A stretch of DNA of 64,000 nucleotides, from assembly GCA_000469685.2 (NCBI GenBank), contig LS997567.1:39397005-39461004 (forward strand), read 5' to 3'. The translations under genes were made by a program, and so were the position numbers. The first letter of the stretch is position 1; every line of letters begins with the position of its first letter. Shown here in pieces: positions 1-14,130 of this stretch. The notes under the pieces are model-generated. The model was not told the origin of the DNA and searched no databases. It worked only from the letters and a program-made list of their open reading frames with translations. This DNA comes from Haemonchus contortus (Eukaryota; Nematoda; Chromadorea; Rhabditida; Trichostrongylidae).

Positions 1-85
1 ATTCCATACGCCACTACGATTGTGAATGGAATCCGAATGCGTGGGTGCATCTCTCGGATGGGAATGATCAACGTCCAAGACCATA
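1..85 (+). mobile_element. tRNA-derived SINE, 3' end only
   Basis: This stretch matches the 3' portion shared by the other SINE copies in the window: a 'CCACTACGAT' block, then a 'GAATGGAA..CGAATGCG' block, then a 'GGGATTGATCAACG'-like end. The 5' tRNA-like half would lie outside the window. Assignment is by comparison with the copies at about 18745 and 33543. Confidence 0.7.
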
Positions 86-1565
86 TCCCTTACCCTTTCA
101 TATGCTCGAAGTACTGGGTTCAATCCAATAGACTAACGTTGTTATGTTTTTATTCGGTCTGACGGACTCAGAAGGGCACATTGATTGGAATCACTGAAGC
201 CCATTTCAGTAGTGCTGGACCTTGCTTGAGGCCAATGCTGTCAATGCCCACCTAATTTTCGATATCATTAGCTGAATAGGTCAACTTTTGGAGGTAATTC
301 TACCTAAGAAACAGTAATTACCGTACTACTAACTACTTACAAAAGGATAACTAGTTATGGAGTTTGTACCCAAGATTGAAAAACGTCTGTTGTTCGGTTG
401 ACGCTGGTGACGTTGATGTCTTGGCTGGCTATGGTCGACTGCGTCAACTAAAGCCCACGTTGAAGAAACATGTCAAGGCCGATAGGAAGCCAGCTTGGGA
501 CTTTTCTGACTGAGAAATTCTCGCTCTGCATTTTTCTAAAGCCTTGTGCGTTTCCCCATGCCTTCATGGTCCGGAAGAGTGTTGCTAGCCAACCAGTAGA
601 GAAATTGGACATGGTCGAGGCCTACCCTCTTGAATAATTCAAAGCTTTGAATTTCATTGTTTCCATGGTCGACATCAGAAGCTGCAACCGAGAAAGTGCT
701 CGGCGTTACCTCGCTCCAGTCTACTTCTTTTGGATGATGCCGTATTCTGCCCACTTGGAATGTTTGATTGTGTTTGCAGCGCCGCCTTTTCCGTTGGCAG
801 CTGGGAATGGCGTCGTCGAAGCGCGAAGTCGCGCCGGTGCCGTCCCGTCGGACGTGGGCGACATAGGCGGCAGCAGCAGCGCGATGGCCTCTAATCGTTC
901 TTGTACATCTAAATAGACTCAACCGCCTTTAGGCATCGGATTCAGTGTCGGGATTTCGGGCAGGAGTGAGAGTGAGAGCAAGAGAGAGCGAGCGAGGGGT
1001 ACAAGATCGATAGTAAGCTGCCCTCGCGCTCTTCCACTTCTCCTTTCAATCGCAAACGCCGCCATCGCCACCGCCGACGTGCCGAAGTGCGCGCTTCTCG
1101 CCGCGCGTCCCAGTATCGGATGGCGTCAGTAGCGAATGCTGCTTCAATGGCGTGAATGAATGCGTTTCCCAGTCGTTCTCGGCAATTCTATCATTCTCCT
1201 GTTTCAACACTGACATGCCACTCAATCATGGTACACGCCATGTCTCTCTTATCACTTTTATCAGTTAAAATCATCCTCCAGATGTCATTCCCCTTACTTT
1301 ACCAGTTCATCTTATTCTGACCATTCTCCCTTTCACACGCTCTGTACGCAAGCAGAACAGGCACCGCCTCATCACTTCAGGCGTCACCATCTCCGTTTCA
1401 TTCTAGCAACTCCCGCTGCAATTAGATCTCCATATCTCTGCTTTTTGAGGCTTTTGGCAAAGGGATAGCCTTTCCCAATTATTGCTCGTCTCATTAGAAA
1501 CCTTGCTCACCGTTAGACTTGAAACCGATATTGTTTTCCGAAAACAAACATCTTTACTATAGCCT
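86..1565. other. 5' flank of sng-1, GC-rich part at about 760-1150
   Basis: No gene is recognised here. A GC- and CpG-rich island at about 760-1150, with a GA-rich run near 965-1000, precedes the synaptogyrin first exon and could hold its promoter; this is inferred from position only. A minus-strand open frame (536-922) reads protein-like near 540-740 but has no motif or family I recognise and no convincing splice context. Confidence 0.4.
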
Positions 1566-4500
1566 ATGGACAACATCCGAGCGTATGGCACAGGATTAGC
1601 TGGCGGCCAATTCGATGCGGGCACATTCCTCCGGAAGCCGACCGTCATCTTTAGGTCTATAGCATTGGTAAGTGATTAATATTCATTCAAAAAAGGGCCA
1701 AAAAATTTTCTGAGCCCGGACTCTTCAATGGTACGTTAGCCATAAGATTTGGCGTTGTTTATGAGGTTTTAGTGTGTCATGGTTACCAGTTACTCTTACT
1801 ATTTTGTTACTGCACTACTCATGCATCGAACTTTTCCATGTTATTGGTATGCCTCACTCATGTCATGGCTAGGAAGGGAGCTTTTGCTCATATCACCTGG
1901 CATTTGACGTTTTACTGCAGTTCCCATCAGAGAAGCTTTCACATGTTCTATTCACTAATTCGATACTAACTAGTAAAGTGAGAAATCAATATTATAACTT
2001 GTGAGAAAGTATGTATGTATGACGTCCTTGCCGATCTGAGGAATCTGAAAATTTTATGTGGGAATTCGAATTGACAGTAATCTGCAACCTCTACGATCCC
2101 TCTATTCCCTACCTCCATTCCTGAAATATAATAGTTGGATTACTTCTAAACTAGAATTACTGGGTTTCAAGTATCATGAAATGGGTAAGCAGTTGTGGTG
2201 ATTCTGTCAGATAATGAGTTATCCACAGTAGTCATCCTAGAGCCTGTAAAAACTAATTATGAAAAGTTTGTTTGAGTTCAATGAAATCACAGAGTGTAAT
2301 TGAGCGCTTGAACAGTAAATGGAGACAACCTGTCAATCCCTATGAATAAATTACCAGTTGAGAAACAGGCATTTTGATTAACCACTGGCCTAATTTTAAT
2401 TTCAGATGTGATGGGACACCAAGTATCCCATGGGAATTGAAATACTGTTATTCCATTTCGTTTAGGATTGTAGCCCCAGCACAGCTCAATCTGCTGACTT
2501 CAAAGAGTTTCAGCTTGATATGTTTCACAAATTAAAAAAATACAGTGAATTTTTTCTCAAGACAGTTCCTATGATCATTCCGAATGGAGCCGTACAGAGG
2601 ATGCTTGCTATACAAAAAATCGTTTTAAAATCGTGCAAAACTCTCACCATCGAACGCCCTTTTGAAGCATCCCTTTGAGAAGAGGGAGAGGGCTAGGGTA
2701 GATTTCGGGGATCATTTCGCCCCATGTTCATACCAAAGGACTCGGTCAACCACCTTTGAACCCTGTAAGTCATGGGTAGTAATAACTTCCAGAACGATGG
2801 GGAACTTCTGATCTTTGAAAAGTAAGTTTACTACTTTTAGCCTCTTACAAACTAATAGACGACTCTCTCTTACTTCTTCGCAATATCATGAAGTATATCG
2901 CATAATTATCACTAATTACTTCTCAAGATTTTCTACGAAGTCTCTACGTACGATTAAATCTTGAGTTCCATTACTTTTGCTACTCATTACAACTATATGT
3001 TACTGGTTTACTTGACTACTGAAAAGCGTAGCGATTCCTGTATATATCCGAGCAATTTCATTTTTCATTTCACATTCACCGCAATTCGTTTCGAGCCCAC
3101 AGGTGGCTTGGTAATTGTTGTGGTCGGACTCATGGTTATTAACGATTGCCGTTTCATGAATTGGAGTCGTCAATTTCTTTGACATCATCGCTTCGGTCGG
3201 CTCGAATTCCTTATTATCCTTTTCACATTACATTACTGAGTTATTGAGTTACCTATATTGAAGTTAATTAACCGAAATCCTGAACCAAAATCTGCTCCGG
3301 AGCAGTCTCAAATCGGTTTCTGAGCTGTCAGAAGGACAATTTTTTGCCAATGGTACTGAATGATACTATACGATAACGCTGTAACAGTGGGATAAAAATT
3401 ACTAGTAACTCTGAGTTATGACCTAATCTCTTTCACTATTTTTGTTTCCCTATTTAATTCCCTAAATGATTCCCTAAAGCTGAATCCGTCGCTTTCCGTT
3501 CATTTCCGTTTTCCGTTCCGCCATGTTCCATGTTTTACTGAAATTTTGATAGAATCTTCAACAAAGCTTTTCTGGAGCCACTTGAACTTGTGAACATTAT
3601 GATCAGAAATTTCCTTGATCTCCTGTTTCGAGTAGAATTCCAGGAGGTATTCCGCCTTCACTTTCGGGATATCCTTGAAATCTGTTGCCATTCCCTTCCA
3701 TTGTCCCCTCCCTTCACCATTAATTCTTCTGGTGGTCCCTGGGGGCGGAGGAAATATGAGGCTTATCGATCGCTGACCTGCATCTGAATGTTTGCGACAT
3801 GTGGGCAGGTTCCCGACGGCAGCCTAACGAATTCAGTAGCAGATTGAGGTGCCTAGGAAAAAAGGAGATTTTGGAAAAGTACACAGGAACTTGCGTTAAA
3901 GCAGTGACTGCTCATGAATTACCACAATTTTGACTTTTGGAGACTGAGGACACCCACAGGGCCTCAGCTAATAAGTTGGTATTCCCGTTTTCTCTGAAAT
4001 GTGATAATTAGAAGAAAGTAGTTTGGTGGCAAGTGGCGCAGTATTGCATGCGCATGGTCCCTGTTTCAAATCTCAGTTCGATACCCGCCACGGCCAACTA
4101 AGTGTTAAATCCTTTCAGGATCGATTAATTAGTAAAAAATTCGTCTAGGAGGATAAAAGCATTAACTTTTACGTCGGCTGACCACCGCAAGTCATTGTGT
4201 AGTCCACGCACGCATTCGAACCGCCACTACGATACTGAATACAAGTCAAACGCGGTGCGCATCCCAAACCGGAATTGATTGAAACCTCAAACTTCATCCC
4301 TTTACTTTACGAAACGATTACGATTTGTTTTACAGCTTTTGGAAATAATTTTTTCTATTCATCCAATAGCATGTTTAGCGCAATATGTGTGCCATTATTT
4401 ACCTTTTATTGTTAGCATACATTAACATGTAAGTAGCATCTATTATAAAGCTTTTTGTCATACCAAGGGAACCCGTGTGCTTCAGTTTTACTCTACCTCC

Positions 4501-7500
4501 GAAAACTTTCCTAATGAATGTTTTTGAGTCATCCACTCGAGGACAATGTTCTTTTGGGTGAGCGTTTCGTTGGTTGTCAGTGGCACTCCAAAAGCCTGGG
4601 GGGACGGAGCGACCGGTTGTATGAAAAGAACTCCAGATGAAACTTATATAAAATTTATAAAAATTAAAAAGTAAGATGTAGATGTGAACAAAAGACGAAA
4701 CTGGCAAATTCACCAAGTCGGGCTTATGTTAGTTTTTTTTGTGACCCATTTTCTCGATTGAAATTGCTTTCCTCAGAATTGCAAGAGTCTGGAATCTTTC
4801 TTTTCTTCACTTTGAATTACTGCAACTCGGGGCTGAGCAAAGTTCCATGCTGAAAAGGAAGTTGATTAACATTTTGTGGGGTCATAATCTATAATTATCT
4901 TGTAACATGATATCCCCTATTCATTGAAGCTGTATGTCCCATTTCTAGCCCTCTTCAAAAGCCTTCAAACTTCTCATAAAGAATAATGTTGGAATAGTTG
5001 ACAGAAAAAAATCACAGTAACCCTCTGACACGGAATTTAATTGCCATTCAAAACTATTCTCAAACTGAATTGCTAAGGATAAGATTGAAGGCAAGAGGCT
5101 GTTTCATTGTATTGGAGTGATTAATTGAATCCTCGTTATTTATGCGGTAAGATGTTTTGGAAAGTGCCCTCTCCGGCATATCTATATTTAATTATCTATT
5201 TATTTATTTACTTATTTATTTATCTACTCATCTGAATATTTATATCAACCCAGGCATCCCCACCGTGTATCCGAAATTTTTGAAGAAATTCTATTTCCGC
5301 TTCGGGAAGCATATCCATTCCGACCACCCCTTGCCACTGACGCTGACACTTCAAAAGCAGCAATATGTTCTTGATCGAAACGGGCTCTGTCCTAATCCAT
5401 CCCAGTCGCTTCATGGCAAACTCATTTTTATTCAGAAATGAAAAGTAATAATTGTAACGTCCTCCTGGGAAATGTCCGTTCTAGGCCCCACGTGCACTTG
5501 ACGTTGATAATGTTCTGGTAGAAAACGGTCTTCTGCATAATAAACCTCGTCATCCTTTGCTTTCCACGGAAAAATCATTTTCATCCAAAAAGCAGAAGCG
5601 AAGCCAAAATGTTGCAGTATTTGATGGGACACGGAAGGAGGACGATGAAAATTTGCTTCCGCTCGCATTTCCTCTCGTTCAAAATGCACTGGCAATCTAA
5701 AGGGCGTGAATTGTCCAGAGGGAGCAAAAGATTGCACTTTAGGGCTTTTTTGCCGAAATATCTCTGGAATTCATAAATAAATCTCTCCTGAAACACAATC
5801 GAGGTTTTCTAGATGGTAGGGTACTTCTAGATTAGCTAAACAGCCCTAATGGTCCCAAATGGGAGATTGACAGTAGATATTATGGAGCTGAATCTTTGTC
5901 CTTGCAGTGAGTTCGTTCTTCGAGGAAACCGAGCGGTCCATTTGCATTCTAAAAACGACTGGATCTGTTTTTCTTTTCCAAAAGCTGTTCATCTTTTTCC
6001 CGGATATTTCAGTTTTGCTGTTGACCTATAATTGTAATACTGTGCTGAGAAACTGCAATAATTGCAATTACAATTTACGGAGTGATCGTATATTCTTTTA
6101 TTCAGGTTTTCTTACGGTACAATATTCTTATGGTAATCCTACAGTATAGACATACAACTCGCTAACCGTCATAAGTCTTTGTAATGTGGTGGTAAAATGG
6201 TTTGTAAAAAGGCTGTGGATGCCGAAAGAAATGCCACATGCTACTCATTATTTGTGTTTACTATTACTTCAATACTTTATTTTCTAGGTAGTTGGAAGTA
6301 GTACTTGGCCAGTAAGTAGCGATGTATAAAACGAGAAAACATCTCTTGATGATGTCTGGTCGAAAATGTCTTTGAAAAAAAATTTGTTCAAATGTTCATG
6401 CCAGTTCGCTCAACTTTTCTCGGTGTATTAGGACTCCGCTCGCGCCATCTTACTGAAACCTACTTTCTTCGGAATTTATGGGTTCAAAAGACTATTTGGT
6501 GATGATTGTTGGCTGAAAACATTATTCACCGTTTTAATCCCTGAGGATTTTCTTTCCTCCGTTCTGAAAAATGATTTTCTGGTGTTCTAGTGGCCTTGTT
6601 GTCATCATACGCTTCCGAAAGTGATAAATTTAAAAATGGACGACAATATATGATTGACCTCAACGACTCTGTTAATACCACTTCCTGTCGAAGCCCTTCA
6701 AGCCGAAGTAGGCCGGTTTTTTTGTTCTTTTCGCTCTTGTTATTTTATAAATCTTTTAAGAATCATTTAAACTCTACTCCCTCCACATGACGACTATTGA
6801 AAATGTCCTCCACTTCGCTTTTTTGGGCTATACTGTTTTTTATATTTCTTCCACCATTTTTGGAGATCAATTCTTCCTATAACTGTTTACAAACCCATCA
6901 ATGAAAATACCTCGAAACACAACTCGTCACCACGAATTGTAGGCTCTGAGAATTGTGAACGTACACTCAGGCCACTGGGCAGTTCACTTTGGTGAATTGC
7001 ATTCAAAAGGTGGAGGCCCATCAATAGGAAGGAAGTAGAAGTACAGATAGCTGCACTCATACGCTGAGCCCATTCACCGGATTTTCTGTAAAAGTTACTT
7101 TGGTGAACTATGATTTCAGTCGAAAATATTGTAATGATCTGATAAACTTACAAGTTTTCCCTCAAAGTGGTCTCTTTTCTTGAAGGGTTCAATTTCTTTC
7201 ATAGGAGATCCCTTGCCATATTCATTTGCTCATTAAAGTATAGTATACTTCAAATTTTAAATAAATAGTTTCGTCCTATACTTTTAAAGACCTCACACGA
7301 CATTTTTTTTCCTACAGTGATCTCTTAAGATCACAAACTTGTGAGCTACGCTTCTCGCACGTAAACTCAGAGATTTAGCCAGGACATAATCGGGTTTTCT
7401 CAGCGAAAATTCGTTTGTTATTGAGTTTTTAGCTGAAACGGCCAAGGACGTCGTCTCTGGGATATGTAGCCTGAAAACAAATGACCTGAACGAAGGTTTG

Positions 7501-10500
7501 AGAATTGAGTTGAAACAGGTAATTTCAATGAGATAAGGCAAAATTCTTCTGAAGTCATCACTTCATTTTCTCACCTCGCATGTAACTCTATACTATGCAA
7601 ACATTTTGAACACAGGAATTCGATATATTTCTTTTTATAACCAAGACATAGCTAATAGCTAGATACAAAAGGTTGCCGAAGTGAATAGTTCAGTATCACG
7701 TTCCAGTGGGATGCGCCATGCATTCATCCCCACCAAAAATTCACTTTTTCGAGGATCGGTCGAGGCGATCGACTTACATAACGTTTTTTATTTCTATCGC
7801 TTTTACTATCGAAATTACTTATTCTCCTGAAGGTCTTCCATTACGAGTAACTGGTATTTCGTGGAGTTCCTTTTTTTTGACCCTTGAGCAATTTTTTTCG
7901 GATTCACCCTCTATCTAATGTGAAACTCGGCCCTGCCGTAGGGCCCGGCGTTTCAAATGTCAAAATAATGAGTGCATGCTGGTTCACTGAATAGAAATTG
8001 TTTGGATAAAGTGATTACTGGTAAATTATTATAGTAATTCCACTTGTTCATTAGCAGGATCATGCATGAACGAACAAACGGACCTGATTTCAAAGAGAAG
8101 CCTTATGCATCAGTAAGCCGAAAGAATGCATGAACTTCTGCTACATTACTTTTTCAGGTGTTCGCTGCTCTACTGTGGTTTAGCATATCAAAAGGTGGTT
8201 GGCATCGATTAAATGGCAGTTCACATCATCAGGTTGGTAGTATTACATTTGTATTTCACCCGATTTTTGATATTCTAGGTCACTTGAAGGGAAAAGTATT
8301 CTGAAAAACTTCAGAATTCTCTTCTGAATGAATGTCTTAACGTAGACGAGACTCGGGCTGGGATAATGCGCAGTTTGGCTCAGTATTGATCGATTTTATT
8401 TTGAGTAAGCCGCGCTTTCGACGCACCTCAAAATCGTAGTAGAGTTGAATGTGCATTTGAACTACACAATGCTTCGAGGAACATGGGGAATGTACAAGTT
8501 GGCGAGAGTGTTCCCACACTAGTTTGGAACTAGTTAGCCGATCTCATAGAGGTAGAAACCTTTTCGAACCTGAGCGAAATTCAATCTTGTTTTCAATTTC
8601 TGGATCATTTGCATACGCTTCTCTTATCACCACTTCGGCCGACTCCCATTTCATAACTACTAGCTCCTTCTCAGTTGTATATTGAACAATCACTGCGTCA
8701 GCAGTCCTTGCGTGTGCCGCTTATGCCGGGGATTAGGATAACAGCAATCGTTCAAACTATGACCCTAGAAAAGGGCGGAGTTGGTATTATGGCAAGTGGC
8801 ACCAGCGCACGCATGGTCCGGGGATCGAATACCAGATCGATTCTGCCCGGGCCGTCTTAGTCTTCTATATCTTCTGCGTCCGTTAATTACAAGTGGACCG
8901 GTCTAGTCTGCCCCTTCAGAGCCGGTTAATTGATATTTGGCTCGTCTAGAAGTGTAAAGGAGCCGACTTATAAAGCCTGGAAACTGCATGATAATGTATT
9001 GTCCACGTACGCATTCAAAACGTCACTGCTACTCTGAATGGAAGTCGCATGCGAGGCACACCCCGAAAATAGGATTGAATAGCGATAAAACAATTAGATC
9101 AGACTCCAGGGGAAAAGAGTGACCACGATATTTTGGTTCCGTACCCAGTTACGTACCATTTAGGCAATTTCAAGCTCGCTTCAGAGTTTTTTTTTTCTGG
9201 TACTGGAGAGTACAGAGACTTTTGAGATAACTTTTCATTCTATCCAAGGCATTGGTGGAAATCAAAGATTTGCTGATTGAGATATGTATTGGATTTTCTT
9301 GGCTTTGACGTCTCCCTATCGATTATGCGAAGAATAGTACCTTCCTTCCAAGGGAAAGGAAGGCGGGATGCCATACATTCATCAACAGCACACCCGACTT
9401 CCACGCAGTTAATGGGTTTTTTTGCCTGGCCTTTTTATTCCCGGACTGCCTTGACATTCTCAAAGGAAATAATGACGAGATGATGGACCCTCCTTCCTGG
9501 TATGTCCACAATTTCCACGCTGGTTTTTTAAAGCTGGTTCTGACTCCTTTATCAGTATCATCGCGATCTTCTGGCTCAATTTGTATTTGAAGCCTAATTT
9601 CCATGCTGAACGATAACGGAGCCCACCCAAATAGCCCGCCAACCACGTTCAGGAGGTCAACTCGACAGGAGACGTTCGTCTGCTTACAATGTGAAAACGT
9701 GGAGCAGCTCCAGAAGTGTTGCAGCTCCGGTGAATGTCGAGGGTGGTGAAACAAAGAAGAGACTTTGTTTCTCCCTACCTTGCAAACCTCAGGCTAAACC
9801 GCTAATTACGGAACATCGATGAATGCCATTCTCAGTAGATGGAGGACGTCCGTTACATGTGGTTTCTTCAGTACAAAGCTCTCCTTCTGTTAGTCAATGC
9901 CATACCATATTCCTTCTATGGAACAGCAGGCTCGACAAAGCAATTCAATCCGAGCCCAGATAAAAGAACTGTTACAATCAAGGAGGCTACATCGCACATC
10001 GCGTGGGTCATTCAGTATTCAACTGACAGCCGATTCCAGTGTGAACAAGTAATATCAACTGGTTATAGGTCAACTCTACCAATATTCCTCTTCTTCTCCC
10101 CACCGGCTTTCATTTTGGCCCTATACGTCTTAGACAAATTCAAAAAGAAAAGTGAAATTCTGTCGAACTTAGGGTTTCCAAGTATAGTAGAAAATATTTG
10201 TTCAAAATGACGTTTATGTAATTAAGGATGGTTGATGAAAGGAGTTTTTTTTCAACACTAAGTTTTCAGGTTTGTCTGTTTGGCAGTAGTGCGTCGACGT
10301 GTTCATTTGCGTCAGCTCTCGGGTTTTTCTCCCTTGTCGGAGCTGGAGCACTGTTGTTGTCAGATGCACGATTTGAACGTGTCTCTTCAATTCCAACACG
10401 AAAACGAATTGTCACTGGAGATTTAGCAGTATCCGGTCAGTTGCGTAACTTCTGCTAATTGAAACGAGTGATGACGATGGTAAAGGACTGCCCAAGATCT

Positions 10501-11889
10501 ACCGAGGCCGTCAAAGCAAATAGGAATTATTTTGTAGGAGAAGCATGACTTACCTTCCCTTGGCATCCTACCGAGAGGGTCATACCCCTTTCGCAGGTAT
10601 TCCTGCCAAATCCTCACGTTTAATATCTGTATTTTTTAAACAATGCGGAAGCAGTACCTACTCCAGAGTGTACGGAGATTAAAAGTGCGACGTTGACTGC
10701 ATGCTTTACTTTCGCTCAAGACTGGAATTATATTTGAAAGCATTTTGACCCACACACCTGTACTACTAGGGAAGCTACCAGTAGTCGAGTTGGTGTTTTT
10801 ACTGTAGATGAAATTGCTCTGACCTAATGGAGCTAGAAGGAGGATAGCATAGGGCTCGTCCTTGATGGAACCGATCTACCTAGCCATCACGACCATGCTT
10901 TCATCCTAATATTTACAAAACTGAGACTTACTTTAGTAGAATTCCCCATTACTTTGGCCTATGGGGCCAGCAGTAGTCTACTTAAGTTTTTCCTTAATTA
11001 TTATTTTTCAGCAATATTCGCTGTTATATTTCTGATTGCTTTCTTCACATTTTGGAGCAAGTACTCGTCATTTGAACTGGATGAACCATATGACACAGGA
11101 TACGCAAAGTTCGCTATCCTTTTGGCATTCCTTTCGACATTGGCCTGGGTGAGTTTTACATTTTCAAAATGTACTATTCACCGTAACAGATTTTTGAGTA
11201 ATTAGTACATGTCCCATTTGTGCATGGTTCATTAAGGAGTTTGGGATATTCCAGGGAGGAGCGGCGTTTTTCGCATGGAGACGATATGAAGAGGGAGCAG
11301 TTACCGCTTTAGGAACAAATTTCGACAACGAATTCAGCGGAATCGACGGTGAGGTCCAGGATGGCTACGGCTATGGTGGCAGTTCTGAAGGTAAACTTTC
11401 AACCCTACTTGTTTTCCTACCGTACTCCTTTCTTCCACCTAGAACGATGCGACCGATTGGCCTGCTGGCTAATCAGACATCATTTCTTTCGCGTATATAG
11501 CAATTGTTCAGTAAACTAAAGGCTCAAGTAGTATTTATATGTTCGAGATAGGGGAGGATGCGCCATGCACAGAGTAACTCTAGCCGCTAAACTCAAATGA
11601 TAACTGCTAAGTATTAGGCTTATTCTTGAAGTGAATTTTGTTCACTTACGACTTGTAGAAGCTTATTGCGATCCGCAAAAAGACGATTTTTCATTCCCCT
11701 GCTTGTAATTGATTTACAACTTCGGTAATGCTGCCTTTCTACAGGTAAAGGAGTTGAATTTAAGGAGTTGGTGCAGTTACTGGTGGGCATCAGATCGGTG
11801 GAGCCAATACTTCCTATCAAGCTGGTGCACCTCCTTCTATGCCACCAAATCCAAATCCTTTCGTTGGGACTGATGGTTATGGCTACTAA
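1566..11889 (+). CDS. sng-1: Synaptogyrin (synaptic-vesicle tetraspan protein)
   Basis: Six coding exons join in phase: 1566-1667, 8158-8232, 10270-10435, 11012-11148, 11255-11390 and 11777-11889, giving 242 residues, the usual synaptogyrin size. Exon 1 opens MDNIRAYGTGLAGGQFDAGT followed by FLRKPTVIFR, the conserved N-terminal signature of the family. Exons 2-4 carry the four hydrophobic segments, including VCLFGSSASTCSFASALGFF and FFTFWSKYSSFELDEPYDTG. Exon 5 holds GGAAFFAWRRYEEG, and the tail is Gly/Tyr/Pro-rich, ending GTDGYGY as in synaptogyrins that face the cytosol. In the family this is an abundant MARVEL-domain vesicle protein in neurons. The last acceptor (before 11777) is the weakest join: an earlier TTTCTACAG is nearer consensus but breaks the frame. 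Introns 1 (6.5 kb) and 2 (2 kb) are repeat-rich. Confidence 0.93.
1668..8157 (+). other. sng-1 intron 1 (6.5 kb)
   Basis: This long intron contains one SINE copy (about 4021-4285) and a T/A-rich ATTT-type stretch near 5180-5240. Open frames at 5220-5800 on the minus strand look weakly protein-like but match no family I know and lack a clear start or splice context. I see no convincing nested gene. Confidence 0.6.
4021..4285 (+). mobile_element. tRNA-derived SINE copy
   Basis: Begins with the tRNA-like A-box region 'GGTGGCAAGTGGCGCAG' and a decayed B-box 'TTTCAAATCTCAGTTCGAT', then the shared body 'CGTCTAGGAGGATAAAAGCA', 'ACCGCAAGTCATTGT' and the 3' 'CCACTACGATACTGAAT' block. It lies inside sng-1 intron 1. 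Confidence 0.8.
8782..9095 (+). mobile_element. tRNA-derived SINE copy, diverged
   Basis: Starts 'ATGGCAAGTGGCACCAGCGC', with a B-box-like 'GGATCGAATACC', and ends with the family blocks 'TCTGAATGGAAGTCGCATGC' and 'AGGATTGAATAGCG'. An insertion of about 50 bp in the middle makes it longer than its relatives. It lies inside sng-1 intron 2. Confidence 0.75.
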
Positions 11890-13635
11890 GACAAACTGAA
11901 GCATCGATTTTTTTTTGAAATCATATTAAGGCTATTGTAAGTAAAAGTTGTTAGAGTAGTTAGATCTTAGCATGCAGAACATGAATTGCGCTAGATCCGT
12001 CTCGGTTGTGATTGTCAATAATCAGTAATAATCAACGTAGTAATCTCGGATAATGCAATATAAACACTATCTTTCGTTTTTCCTAACTTATTTTGGTCTT
12101 AATTTTACCCGCATTTTCGTCTTCAAATTCTACAATTTTAGCTTTAATCAGTCATGTTAGCAGTAGTGTCGTAAATATGCAGTCAGTTTATTTATTTTAA
12201 ATTATTTATTATAGTAACTGATCATAAAACCAATAATGCAATGCGCGGTAGTGATTTCAAGGCATACACAATTAAGCTTTGGATTTTTTGTAACAATTTC
12301 GCATTTCAACAATTATTTTTGATGATTTAACAGTAAAATTCACTTTATTGTGCTAGGCTGTGACATATTTTCGTTGAAACTCGGTACCAGTAAAAGTAAT
12401 AGTAAATACCAGTAAAAGTTCAGCATCTGACTTGTAAGCTGAGGTAGGGATGATGTTTCAACGGAAAATCTTAAAACTTAGCCATTAATAGTTTAATGGT
12501 AGCACGAAATATGGTACTGGCATAATAACTTAGGTGAATTGTAAAATAATTTTGCTAATTTCCGAATAAAATCATAAATTTTGTATGCTGTAGAATGTAT
12601 TGTGTTATTGTAATGTGTACAGGCTTAATGCAGTATTCTCTTAGTGATTTTTGTTGCATAGTAACTTATAATTGTAGCTTTAAGTTTGTCATATTGTATT
12701 GATTTACTTAATTATTATTTTGCTGATAAATATGGATGCAGAATGGAAAGCAATGTTCATATACTGTAGTACAATAAGCAGTAAAAGTAGCGAGTAGCCA
12801 AAACCCCGATTTTTCTTGAGCACTTATTTGCTATTCAGCCATAATTATAATTTTATGATTGTTTGAAACATTTCAACCATCACTTCATGACGAGAGGAGC
12901 CAGCCCGTACAAGTATTTCCTAAACTGGCTGTTGCAGCGTCAGCCCCATTACCAGTTGGCAAAACATTTGTAATCCAGATTATTATGTTTACGAGGCTAA
13001 AACGATCCATAAAAAGGGAAATAATGGAACATTCCCCACCTCTAATATCCTTTAATCAATAGATAATTGGGGATGAATAGGCCTACATTGATTTTTAGAC
13101 CACCCATTAACCAAACGGATTGTGGAGGACAATCCATAAAAGAGTTTAGATCTTTTTCATTAAGCCAGTTGATTAAAAAGTTGGGTCTGCCTGTTTGTAC
13201 TGTTGACGCTCTTACAATCAGAGAGGCGTGACCTAGTGGGAACTACATGGGCAGATGTGTTCGAGGCGCGTCATCGAGACGACCGGCTTCCTGCACCATG
13301 GCCGTCTCCCTTTTCTCGGATGTTTAACGTGCAATGTATAACATGTCTAATACTTGGTTTTAGGCTCAAACGAGAAAATGTGGAGCCATGTTTTTGTGAA
13401 ATTTTTGCTTGCACAAATACTAGTAAGCAGAACTACCCTTCAATCAGAAAAATAGGACCTCCAGCTACCACTATGACTACTAGTTTTGAGAATATCACAT
13501 TAGAAATGTAGATATTTCGCTCCCCATTGAGGTGCGCCTAACATTCTGCTCTGATGACGAACGAGAAAATTATTATCGCACTCCAAGTATGTACACAGTG
13601 ACTACAGTGCTTTATTACCTGCATTATCTCTCGTC
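11890..13635. other. sng-1 3' flank and intergenic DNA
   Basis: AT-rich DNA containing the likely sng-1 3' UTR. An 'AATATAAA' at about 12057 is a possible poly(A) signal. Several short 'CAGTAAAAGT' motifs recur between 12380 and 12800. I see no gene and no element with clear ends. Confidence 0.5.
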
Positions 13636-13638
13636 CGC

Positions 13639-14130
13639 TTGAACATAGATTCACTCGATCGTGAGCCAGTACCGTCTTCATGCGACCATGTCACGAACCA
13701 GAGTGGTCCAGTGTTTCGTCTTCGCTTCGGGACACGAGGCCCAGCATTCCTTTCGTTCAGAGCTTTTGTGATGAAGTCTGACCATCGATGGTCGTCCTGG
13801 TGTTACTTTGACGTTTCCGAAGGATCCAGTCAGTAACCGCCCTGATCCAATAGTCATCACGGTATCGCATAATGTGTGCGGCCAACCTGATCTTCGATTT
13901 CTTGGCATAAGCAATAGCGTCTCTGATCTTCGTTCGTTGACGGAGCTCGGAACTTTAGATTCCTATCTGCACTTGTAGTGAGGAACTCCTAGCATCATCC
14001 TTTCTTGAGCGCGTTGGGTAACGCTGACAGTACGTTCATCCTTTCGTATTATCCAGGTCTCGAAAGCGTAGGTCAAAGTATCGACAGCAGTGTCAAAGGG
14101 ATCGACAAAGAGCCCGATTTTTGTTCTCTG
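13639..14130 (-). mobile_element. RTE-type LINE, fragment of the 3' end of the RT ORF
   Basis: Read on the minus strand, this fragment carries the region downstream of the reverse transcriptase fingers in RTE-type non-LTR retrotransposons. It has a segment ending LTYAFETWIIRKDERTVSV then TQRAQERMMLGVPHYKC, followed in other frames by GRPSMVRLHHKSSERKE and HWTTLVRDM. These correspond to the family's 'LTYASETW', 'QRAxERRMLG', 'GRPPTRWSD' and 'HWTTLARDR' motifs, which I recall from the family rather than from a search. Frameshifts and stops show it is dead, and the 5' part is missing. Confidence 0.75.

Noticed and set aside
536..922. 128-codon minus-strand ORF near the left edge
   Set aside because: Most of its length comes from a GC-rich tract where stops are rare. 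A short part looks protein-like but no family or splice sites support it.
9323..9754. Minus-strand 143-codon ORF in sng-1 intron 2 with LNVVGGLFGW
   Set aside because: The short GGLFG string resembles the ENaC pre-TM2 region by chance; the rest of the frame does not fit that or any family I know.
9839..10207. Long plus-strand ORF starting MEDVRYMWF within sng-1 intron 2
   Set aside because: It has hydrophobic stretches but no recognised family, no matching splice phase with exons 2 or 3 of synaptogyrin, and lies where the conserved protein needs no extra residues.
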